Under the pieces are notes generated by a model that had not been told where the DNA came from, made no database searches, and saw nothing but the letters and a program-made list of their open reading frames with translations. The translations under genes were made by a program, and so were the position numbers. From assembly GCA_020024765.1 (NCBI GenBank), contig JAHHTG010000057.1:1-7267 (forward strand): a stretch of 7,267 nt of DNA. Direction: 5' to 3'. The stretch is from Thomasclavelia sp. Lineage in GTDB: Bacteria > Bacillota_I > Bacilli_A > Erysipelotrichales > Erysipelotrichaceae. Positions 1 to 5,491 of the stretch are shown here, one piece after another; the first letter of the stretch is position 1; each line of letters opens with the position of its first letter.

Positions 1-17
1 GTATTATTTTGAAGTAC

Positions 18-29
18 TTTTCCTGTCAA
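18..29 (-). promoter_or_regulatory. possible promoter downstream of rlmB (weak)
   Basis: On the minus strand, just after the rlmB terminator, there is a perfect -35 hexamer TTGACA (24-29), followed after 17 bases by TAATAC (18-23), which matches the -10 consensus at only three of six positions. It would serve a gene beyond the left edge of the window. The -35 and spacing are good and the -10 is poor, so this is a weak call that could be chance in AT-rich DNA. Confidence 0.22.
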
Positions 30-45
30 AATCATATCAACTTTT

Positions 46-75
46 AAAAAAGTTATCCACATTTTGTGGATAACT
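46..75 (-). terminator. Rho-independent terminator of the cysS-mrnC-rlmB operon
   Basis: Read on the minus strand, an 11-bp perfect stem (arms 65-75 and 51-61) with a 3-base loop is followed by a run of T (positions 51-46, the first being part of the stem). The hairpin begins inside the rlmB TAG stop codon (74-76). On the plus strand the T run precedes the hairpin, so it should act only on minus-strand transcripts. Both arms contain the DnaA-box 9-mer TTATCCACA (53-61, and its reverse complement at 65-73), so the site could also bind DnaA. Confidence 0.85.
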
Positions 76-766
76 ATCTAGACTCAATAATTTTATATAG
101 CATTACAGCAGTCGCAACTGATGCATTAAGTGAATTTACATGACCAAACATCGGAAGTTTAACAACATAATCACACTCTTTCAAAACAAGACGTGAGATA
201 CCTTTACCTTCAGAGCCGATAACTAAGACAATATTACGTTTATAATCGATTTGGTTGTACATGTCAGTAGCGCTAGCATCCGTGCCAACAACCCAATAGC
301 CTTTATTTTTTAAGTCTTGAAGAGTTTTAACTAAATTAGTAACTTCAGCAACCTTAACATATTCCATGGTGCCACAAGCAACTTTAGCTACCGTTGAATT
401 TAAATGCACACTGCGATGCTTAGCATAAATAATGCCATCAGCACCAACGCAATCAACCGAACGCATAATTGCACCAAGATTGTGTGGATCTTCAAGGCCA
501 TCAAGCAAAACGATTAAACCATTTTCTTTTTTAATCATTTCATCGACCGTTGATAATTCATAGAAATCGATAACACCAATAATCCCTTGGTGATTTTGAT
601 TATTTGACATTTTGTCAAGTTCTGAGCGCTTTTTGATTTGAAACGGAATATGTTTGCGTTTCAATTCTTTAATATACTCGGAATCGCTTACGACAAAAGC
701 TTCTTGGACACGATTATTTTTAAGGGCTTCATTAATACTATTCTTCCCCCAAATGTATTCTTGCAT
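74..766 (-). CDS. rlmB: 23S rRNA (guanosine-2'-O-)methyltransferase RlmB, TrmH/SPOUT family
   Basis: SAM-dependent 2'-O-methyltransferase of the SpoU/TrmH group. By family, RlmB methylates a guanosine in the 23S rRNA peptidyl-transferase region (Gm2251 in E. coli numbering). The 230-residue protein has the N-terminal RNA-binding domain (about 1-70, including the HQGIIG motif at 59-64) and a trefoil-knot SPOUT domain (about 85-230). The three SPOUT motifs are visible: DPHNLGAIMRS at 93-103 with N96 and R102, GSEGKGI at 184-190, and LPMFGHVNSLNASVA at 204-218. I chose the ATG at 766 rather than the in-frame TTG at 784, because that TTG lies in the AAGGAGG ribosome binding site, 8 bases before the ATG. 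The gene starts inside the 3' end of mrnC (29-base overlap), so translation is probably coupled. It is the last gene of the operon. tRNA methyltransferase TrmH is the alternative, but the N-terminal domain and gene order favour RlmB. Confidence 0.93.
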   Translation of the reverse strand: MQEYIWGKNSINEALKNNRVQEAFVVSDSEYIKELKRKHIPFQIKKRSELDKMSNNQNHQGIIGVIDFYELSTVDEMIKKENGLIVLLDGLEDPHNLGAIMRSVDCVGADGIIYAKHRSVHLNSTVAKVACGTMEYVKVAEVTNLVKTLQDLKNKGYWVVGTDASATDMYNQIDYKRNIVLVIGSEGKGISRLVLKECDYVVKLPMFGHVNSLNASVATAVMLYKIIESR

Positions 767-1142
767 TGTCAATTCCTCCTTCAAACATCAAGTTAAAAAA
801 CATCTCGAGACGTTCACTATTTGTTAGATATAAATACCCAACAACAGCTTCAACCCCACTAGCCACAGTATAAGTCTTTAAAGAGCCATTCTTTGGGATG
901 TGACCAATCCCATTGCGACCGCGACGATAAATTTCTTTTTCTTCGTCATTAAAGAAATTCAAAGCACACAAGCGCTCATAAACAATACATTGGCCTCTGG
1001 CGCTGACGTAATTATTACATAAAGCTTGAAGTTTCTTCGGTTGATGGTAACCGGCCTTCAAATAATATTCACGAACACGGGTGCTGTAAACGGCATCACC
1101 CAAGAAACTGAAATTGGCTCCGGATAGTTCGCTAATATTCAC
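738..1142 (-). CDS. mrnC: Mini-ribonuclease III (MrnC), 23S rRNA maturation
   Basis: Mini-III is an RNase III-like endonuclease that lacks the double-stranded RNA-binding domain; in B. subtilis it trims both ends of the 23S rRNA precursor. This 134-residue protein is close to the family's usual length (about 130-145). It shows FLGDAVY (13-19) with the catalytic acidic residue D16, the RRGRN motif (73-77), PKN (83-85), and GVEAVVGYLYL (96-106) with catalytic E98. The start is a GTG placed directly after the cysS TAG stop, in the same reading frame, with a GAGG ribosome binding site 10 bases upstream inside the last cysS codons. No ATG is available before the conserved core, and the N-terminus aligns with known Mini-III proteins from the helix before the GDA motif. 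Its last codons (EGG) encode the ribosome binding site of rlmB, which it overlaps by 29 bases. Confidence 0.92.
   Translation of the reverse strand: MNISELSGANFSFLGDAVYSTRVREYYLKAGYHQPKKLQALCNNYVSARGQCIVYERLCALNFFNDEEKEIYRRGRNGIGHIPKNGSLKTYTVASGVEAVVGYLYLTNSERLEMFFNLMFEGGIDNARIHLGEE
775..781 (-). promoter_or_regulatory. ribosome binding site of rlmB inside mrnC
   Basis: AAGGAGG on the minus strand, 8 bases before the ATG at 766. It lies in the Glu-Gly-Gly codons near the end of mrnC and covers part of the in-frame TTG at 784, which therefore cannot be the start. It fixes the rlmB start at 766. Confidence 0.85.
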
Positions 1143-2471
1143 CTATAGAATTCCTCGATTCTTTAGCTCATCACGATATTCATCAGCTTTCGCAAAATCT
1201 TTGGCTTTCTTGGCTTCATTCCATTTATTGTATAATTCTTTATCTTCTTCAGTTAAATTAACCGTTGCATGAGCAATGCCAAGAATATCTAGTGTCTTAT
1301 TTAATGTATTAGTTAATTTTGATAACGATGCGTAATCAATCTCACGGACACGCATTGCTTGATTGATTTGTTTAACAACATCAAACACAACACTATAAGC
1401 GTTTGGTGTATTCATATCATCAGTCATGGCTTCGATGAACTTATTATATGGTTCTTCTTCATATGCTTCTCCAGTATATGAAACAAGAGCTAATTTTAAT
1501 TCAGCTTGCTTTAAGGCTGTTAAAACTTTATTTAATTCAGTTTCGCTATTCTTAATGATTTCTTCAGACACGTTTAAGTCAGCACGATAATGGGCACTTA
1601 GTAATAACCAACGAATAACCATTGGATCATACATGCTTAAAGCATCTTTAGCTGTGATAAAGTTACCTAAAGATTTAGACATCTTAACACCTTCGATATC
1701 AATCATGCCATTATGCATCCAATAGTGAGCCAATGGTGAATGACATAAAGCGCATGCTTGAGCACGTTCGTTTTCATGGTGTGGGAACTTTAAGTCCTTA
1801 CCACCACCATGGATATCAATAACAGAACCTAATTCCTTATTAATCATAACAACACATTCAGTGTGCCAACCAGGACGACCAGTAGAGAATTTTGTATCCC
1901 ATTTGATGCCTTTATCAGTACGTTTCCATAATACGAAATCAAGTGGTGATTCTTTCTTATCATTTTCTTCAATGCGCGCACCAACTCTAAGATCATCAAT
2001 CTTTTGGTTAGATAGTGCACCATAGTCTTCAACCGAACTTGTTCTGAAGAAAACATCACCATCTTTTTCATAAGCATAGCCATGTTCTACTAATTCTTCA
2101 ATGAACTTAATGATATCATCCATTGTCTCAGTAACTTTAGGTGTACGATATAGGTCTTTTGCATTTAATAAATGACGAATATCTTCAACACGCTTAATCA
2201 TGTCTTCTGTTAATTTGTGTTCGCTAATATTACGTTTAGCAGCTTCGTTGATGATTTTGTCATCTACATCAGTGTAATTTGAAACATATTTTACTTTATA
2301 ACCAATTGCTTCAAATACTCTTCTTAAAGTATCGAAGACAACAATCGGACGAGCATTGCCGATGTGAATATCGTTATAGACTGTTGGTCCACAAACATAC
2401 ATCGATACTTCGCCTTCTTTAATTGGTTTAAATTCTTCTAATTGCAATGTTTTGGTATTGTAAATACGCAT
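1143..2471 (-). CDS. cysS: cysteine--tRNA ligase CysS
   Basis: Class I aminoacyl-tRNA synthetase that charges tRNA-Cys with cysteine using ATP in the cytoplasm. The 442-residue protein has the HIGH-type signature HIGN (36-39) after CGPTVYND, the KMSKS loop (263-267), and the zinc ligands expected of CysRS: C27, C206, H231 and E235 (in HHENE). The helical C-terminal domain follows from about 305. The ATG at 2471 is preceded by GGGAGG (2483-2488) at 11 bases. Expression is controlled by the T-box leader just upstream. The protein ends at RGIL, where most CysRS sequences continue for about 15-20 residues with a tail of the type LEDTxxGxxW, so it is slightly short (E. coli CysRS has 461). The stop codon touches the GTG of mrnC with no gap. 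Confidence 0.97.
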   Translation of the reverse strand: MRIYNTKTLQLEEFKPIKEGEVSMYVCGPTVYNDIHIGNARPIVVFDTLRRVFEAIGYKVKYVSNYTDVDDKIINEAAKRNISEHKLTEDMIKRVEDIRHLLNAKDLYRTPKVTETMDDIIKFIEELVEHGYAYEKDGDVFFRTSSVEDYGALSNQKIDDLRVGARIEENDKKESPLDFVLWKRTDKGIKWDTKFSTGRPGWHTECVVMINKELGSVIDIHGGGKDLKFPHHENERAQACALCHSPLAHYWMHNGMIDIEGVKMSKSLGNFITAKDALSMYDPMVIRWLLLSAHYRADLNVSEEIIKNSETELNKVLTALKQAELKLALVSYTGEAYEEEPYNKFIEAMTDDMNTPNAYSVVFDVVKQINQAMRVREIDYASLSKLTNTLNKTLDILGIAHATVNLTEEDKELYNKWNEAKKAKDFAKADEYRDELKNRGIL

Positions 2472-2492
2472 AATTTATCATTCCTCCCAAAT

Positions 2493-2517
2493 AAAAAAGC
2501 ACCTACAAAAGAGGTGC
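2493..2517 (-). terminator. T-box attenuator terminator upstream of cysS
   Basis: On the minus strand, GCACCT (2512-2517) and AGGTGC (2499-2504) form a 6-bp stem with a 7-base loop, followed by TTTTTT (2493-2498). The 5' arm is also needed for the competing antiterminator, where CAC and CTC pair with the GTG and GAG that flank the T-box sequence. This is the usual T-box switch: uncharged tRNA stabilises the antiterminator and allows cysS transcription. Confidence 0.9.
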
Positions 2518-2692
2518 ATTACACGGTTCCACTCTATGTTTAACTCAAATACTGGTAACGTCAGTTAAACGTAGGCTCCTACTTAAAGTTCAAAACCTCC
2601 CATATTAGGGCATTCAGTAATTGCTAAATAAATGTTCACACCAACCACATTCTCTCTTTAATTTAATCAAAAACTTACTATCTAATATATAG
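2493..2692 (-). promoter_or_regulatory. T-box riboswitch, tRNA-Cys specific, controlling cysS-mrnC-rlmB
   Basis: All main T-box parts are visible on the minus strand. Stem I closes with a 7-bp helix (2682-2688 with 2602-2608) and contains an AGAGA segment followed by the conserved GGTTGGTG. The specifier loop carries GAATGCC, placing the codon TGC (Cys) at 2612-2610. A middle hairpin has perfect 8-bp arms (2563-2570 and 2538-2545). The T-box element AGAGTGGAACCGTG ends near 2522, with TGGA (2528-2531) complementary to the UCCA 3' end expected of tRNA-Cys (discriminator U). Short GAG/CTC and GTG/CAC helices flank the bulge to form the antiterminator, which competes with the terminator at 2493-2517. 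Specifier, T-box bulge and downstream gene all agree on cysteine. The 5' limit is inferred from the promoter at 2701-2729. Confidence 0.94.
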
Positions 2693-2700
2693 TTTATTAA

Positions 2701-2729
2701 AATATATCATAATTAAGCTTCGTCTTCAA
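2701..2729 (-). promoter_or_regulatory. predicted promoter of the cysS T-box transcript
   Basis: On the minus strand, TTGAAG (2724-2729), 17 bases, then TATATT (2701-2706), with four and five matches to the sigma-A consensus. Transcription would begin near 2693, a few bases before stem I of the T-box, which is the spacing expected. The -35 lies inside the last codons of the upstream membrane-protein gene. No terminator separates that gene from the leader, so read-through from upstream would also meet the T-box. Confidence 0.6.
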
Positions 2730-3438
2730 TCTTAATAAAATTCATTTTCTTAATGAAATTACCTTGATACTTGATTGAGATGTATCCAATTGCCGACATG
2801 ACAAAGGCTCCGATTGCATCGACCACCAAATCCATCATGGTGTCAACCAACGCTTCTCGCCCAATGAGCATCGTGCCATTTTCAAGCATAAATTTTTGCA
2901 TATTCAAGCCTAGAATTTTATCAAATGTGAATTCGTAGAATTCCCAGAAGACACCAGTTGTAATCGCAAAGCAAAATGCAAACAGTGCCACAAAGAATGG
3001 CGATAATTCCATCGGGATACCATCTGATTTATTCAATAGACTGACAACTGAAAAACCAAGAGCTCCGAGCATTCCTCCCGAAAAGGTATGTAGAATAGCG
3101 TCCCAGTTGTGATAGTGATAGTAGAAATTGCGTACTTCACCTAAATAAATCGCACAGTATAAGAAGATAATGTACATCACCACCATAAAAGACGGGATAC
3201 GATAACGAATACGACGTTGAATGATGTCGGGAATATGGATGGCAATAATGCCTAAAACACATTGTGACAACATCAGCGTGTAAGAACTCTTTGTACGAAT
3301 TGCCTCAGAATCTGATACCACCGGCGCTTGAATAATACGAATAATAATAAAGAAAACAGAAGCCAATAATGTTGCAAGAACAATCAAATATAAGACTTTT
3401 TCAGCCTTTGAACGATTAATATGAATTTGTTTTTTCAT
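2713..3438 (-). CDS. multi-pass membrane protein, YjdF/DUF2238-like
   Basis: A 241-residue hydrophobic protein with about six predicted membrane helices (near 14-36, 53-70, 82-100, 117-136, 144-165 and 202-222) and a short basic N-terminus. Polar residues conserved-looking for a catalytic or binding role lie in or near helices: WDAILHTFSG (112-121), WEFYEF (165-170) and DTMMDLVVDAIGA (199-211). The order D-H-SG, E-E, D-D-GA resembles YjdF/DUF2238 inner-membrane proteins, whose function is not established; I rate this as a resemblance, not a firm assignment. A VanZ-like protein is another possibility. The ATG at 3438 overlaps the TGA stop of the 60-codon gene before it by one base (TGATG), and an AAGGA lies about 10 bases upstream, so it is probably co-translated. 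The in-frame TTG at 3441 gives one extra residue and is less likely. The cysS promoter sits in its 3' end. Confidence 0.8.
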   Translation of the reverse strand: MKKQIHINRSKAEKVLYLIVLATLLASVFFIIIRIIQAPVVSDSEAIRTKSSYTLMLSQCVLGIIAIHIPDIIQRRIRYRIPSFMVVMYIIFLYCAIYLGEVRNFYYHYHNWDAILHTFSGGMLGALGFSVVSLLNKSDGIPMELSPFFVALFAFCFAITTGVFWEFYEFTFDKILGLNMQKFMLENGTMLIGREALVDTMMDLVVDAIGAFVMSAIGYISIKYQGNFIKKMNFIKIEDEA

Positions 3439-3620
3439 CAATAATTTTCCTTGAGGTAATACGAATAAATCGTATCCTTTAATTTAACCTTATCATTGAG
3501 GCTAGCGTTAATCAAAATCGCTTCGCCATCTAATTGACCATTTTTAATCATTGCGATTAGTTCAGAATCTGTATATATATTTTCGCTAGGTTGCCCTTCA
3601 ATTTGCCAAATTTTATTCAT
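3438..3620 (-). CDS. 60-residue small protein, GYF_2-like
   Basis: A small soluble acidic-to-neutral protein with no signal peptide or membrane helix. It begins MNKIWQIEGQ and continues with a segment TDSELIAMIKNGQLDGEAIL (17-36) and then DKVKLKDTIYSYYL. The order of an N-terminal W..., a helix with L..MI..G.L, a short strand and a closing strand resembles GYF_2 (DUF4339) domains, although the Gly-Pro pair and the late tryptophan typical of that family are missing. The assignment is an inference. GYF_2 domains are usually protein-interaction modules joined to membrane proteins. The ATG at 3620 overlaps the end of the HTH/RCC1 gene by 8 bases, with GGAG upstream, and its TGA overlaps the start of the membrane-protein gene by one base. 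This tight placement between two real genes is the best evidence that it is translated. Confidence 0.75.
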   Translation of the reverse strand: MNKIWQIEGQPSENIYTDSELIAMIKNGQLDGEAILINASLNDKVKLKDTIYSYYLKENY

Positions 3621-5391
3621 GATATCTCTCCAACTTACAATAGTAGTATGTAATGTCGCGACTCAATAAATCGGTCTTTGTTAAAGTTTCATAATCGGTG
3701 ATGCCTTCAACCTTTTCAACAATTTCTTCTTGACCGCCACAGATATTTTCGCTCGGAACAGCGTGAAGTTTATCATCGGTGACACCAAAACCACGTAGAT
3801 ACGCTTCGAAACTCGCGCGCGTTTTGCCCGTTAATAAGTCAAGTGTAAATGGGATTTCCACTTCCGTTGAATTATTGCCTGTTTCTGGAGTTTCGGTTGA
3901 TTCGGAAATTTCTGGTATTTCTGGTTTTGAAAAGCGATATGAAATAACGGTTGGCGGTGATACTTCGTAGCGTTCATCACCAACACAGACAATTTTAATA
4001 ATATATTCGTGACCATCTTCAAATTTTTCAACCGGGATGACAAATTCATTCTTAGTTGAACTGATTGCATAGCCAATGCCGGCATCCAACTCTAAACGAT
4101 ATTCTTGAGCATTAGCTACTTCATCAAATTGAATCTTAACATTATAATCATCGATTGAAATTTTGATGTTTGTAACGGCCGGTAAGACAATCTTTTGTGA
4201 TTCACTCACATCAAATTGATGATAAGCATTATTACCAACACCTTTAATCGTTTGACCATCATAGGCCACAAGATAATCTTTGCCAGCGGCAATTGCTACA
4301 ATGTTTTCCCAAGTTGCAACTTCATCTTTAATCTTGTAGTTTTGAATATCAATATGAACATGACCTTGTTCGTCAAGACCCGCAATAAATTCATCACCAA
4401 CAGCAACATCAATAATGTCAGTCCATTTGCCCACTTCTTTAAAATTGTTTGAAGCAGAATGATAAACCACTTTATGGTCCTTTGTTAAATAAGCTGAAAC
4501 TTCCTCACTTAAAGCGACATCAAGTAGCGAAGGAATGGACTTCATTTGCGATTTCCCTAAGAAATTGCCACAACTTTCGACTGTACCATCTTGATGTACG
4601 ATAAAACTTGCGTTCCCATCGGCGTAAATATCCGAAACATCGGTTTCACCATCAAAAAGGCATTGATCAAGATTATTGTTACCTGTGCAAATGACTTTGC
4701 CATTATCAGTCAGCGCCATAACATGACCATTACCAACAGCGATATCTACAATGCCTTCCCATTCGGCTATTTCGTTGGCATATTTGCTTAATAAGCCATG
4801 GGAAGAAACGGTTCCATCTTGATTTAAAACCACACTAAAAGTCGCACCCATTTCAACTTTATGGGCACCAGTTTCATCAAAGTCAAGCTGACCATTAGAA
4901 TTATCACCACGACCAGCAACTTTACCATAGCGATCAACATAAGCCACGCTTGTACTAGAAACTGATAATAAACGAGTATTTGCTGAATCTTGTTTAAGAT
5001 TCATATTGTTAACTGGGTCTCTTGTCACAATAAAGATAATTAGCATCAATGCAAAGGCACAGCAAACTGCAAGAACCGGCCACTTATGATTTATGAATTC
5101 TTTTGCCTTTTGCTTATATGTTTGATTGCGTAGATAGAAATAATTTTTCTTATCAACATCATTATTGGATTCTCCGCGCATCAAAGGCATGATTTCATTG
5201 ACAAACAAACTGTCAACGCTCACGCCATAACATTTAGCCAATTTCTTCAAAGTTGTAAAGTCAGGAATTGTACGACCATTTTCATAGCCCATATATACCA
5301 CTACATCAACTTTCAAGTAATTAGCTAGATAGCTTTGAGAATAACCGTAATGTTTTCTTAATAGCGTTAATTTCTCTGGTAATTTATTCAT
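3613..5391 (-). CDS. membrane-anchored XRE-type HTH protein with RCC1-like propeller, Fn3-like and PASTA-like C-terminus
   Basis: A 592-residue protein not matched to any named gene. Residues 5-63 form a Cro/C1-type HTH (LRKHYGYSQSYLA, YENGRTIPD, LAKCYGVSVDSLF). A basic linker leads to a single membrane helix (about 104-123). The positive residues before it (KQKAKEF, NHK) put the HTH in the cytoplasm and the rest outside. Residues about 141-400 contain seven degenerate RCC1-like repeats of the type ...IVDIAVGxxHxxALxxxGxVxxxGxNxxxQ, enough for a seven-bladed propeller. About 403-488 looks like a fibronectin type III-like beta domain; 490-514 is a Pro/Glu/Thr-rich linker; 515-588 has a PASTA-like pattern (LTGKTRASFEAYLRGFGV, then EEIVEKVEG). 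The layout recalls RodZ in having a cytoplasmic HTH, one membrane helix and an outside domain, but the outside part differs. DNA binding is plausible, the ligand unknown. It is the first gene of a three-gene cassette. The start lacks a clear ribosome binding site, but the HTH begins at once, so the ATG at 5391 is sound. Confidence 0.9.
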   Translation of the reverse strand: MNKLPEKLTLLRKHYGYSQSYLANYLKVDVVVYMGYENGRTIPDFTTLKKLAKCYGVSVDSLFVNEIMPLMRGESNNDVDKKNYFYLRNQTYKQKAKEFINHKWPVLAVCCAFALMLIIFIVTRDPVNNMNLKQDSANTRLLSVSSTSVAYVDRYGKVAGRGDNSNGQLDFDETGAHKVEMGATFSVVLNQDGTVSSHGLLSKYANEIAEWEGIVDIAVGNGHVMALTDNGKVICTGNNNLDQCLFDGETDVSDIYADGNASFIVHQDGTVESCGNFLGKSQMKSIPSLLDVALSEEVSAYLTKDHKVVYHSASNNFKEVGKWTDIIDVAVGDEFIAGLDEQGHVHIDIQNYKIKDEVATWENIVAIAAGKDYLVAYDGQTIKGVGNNAYHQFDVSESQKIVLPAVTNIKISIDDYNVKIQFDEVANAQEYRLELDAGIGYAISSTKNEFVIPVEKFEDGHEYIIKIVCVGDERYEVSPPTVISYRFSKPEIPEISESTETPETGNNSTEVEIPFTLDLLTGKTRASFEAYLRGFGVTDDKLHAVPSENICGGQEEIVEKVEGITDYETLTKTDLLSRDITYYYCKLERYHE

Positions 5392-5418
5392 GTCTATATT
5401 TTATCATCATTATTCAAA

Positions 5419-5448
5419 ATTATAAAATATCTGCCTAAATTTTGTGAA
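5419..5448 (-). promoter_or_regulatory. predicted promoter of the HTH/RCC1 cassette
   Basis: On the minus strand, TTCACA (5443-5448), 18 bases, then a perfect TATAAT (5419-5424). Transcription would start near 5412, leaving a leader of only about 20 bases before the ATG at 5391, without a recognisable ribosome binding site. The promoter begins just after the T run of the gap terminator. A 7-bp inverted repeat (arms 5438-5444 and 5415-5421) covers the space between the hexamers and most of the -10 and could be an operator. Confidence 0.6.
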
Positions 5449-5452
5449 AACC

Positions 5453-5480
5453 AAAAAAGGCACAAGCCTAAGCCTGTGCC
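5453..5480 (-). terminator. Rho-independent terminator of gap
   Basis: Eleven bases after the gap stop codon, GGCACA and TGTGCC (arms 5475-5480 and 5459-5464) form a GC-rich 6-bp stem with a 10-base loop, followed on the minus strand by TTTTTT (5453-5458). It closes gap as a single-gene transcript. Confidence 0.85.
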
Positions 5481-5491
5481 ATGATATTATC

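Noticed and set aside
767..784. TTG at 784 as the rlmB start (six extra residues)
   Set aside because: It coincides with the Shine-Dalgarno sequence; the ATG at 766 has ideal spacing and begins at the conserved N-terminus.
1844..2083. Minus-strand open frame of 79 codons inside cysS
   Set aside because: An alternative frame of cysS; its sequence is low-complexity and cysS is intact across it.
2538..2570. Perfect 8-bp inverted repeat as an operator or mobile-element end
   Set aside because: It is explained as the middle hairpin of the T-box leader.
3831..4085. Minus-strand open frame of 84 codons inside the HTH/RCC1 gene
   Set aside because: Off-frame shadow of the Fn3-like and linker region; no start signals.
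3779..4791. Several plus-strand open frames (3779-3970, 4216-4452, 4591-4791)
   Set aside because: They lie antisense within the HTH/RCC1 gene, lack ribosome binding sites and recognisable domains, and the minus-strand frame encodes clear domains throughout.
5384..5410. Eight-codon upstream frame overlapping the HTH gene start
   Set aside because: Its ATG would lie about two bases from the predicted transcription start with no ribosome binding site; AT-rich chance is the simpler explanation.
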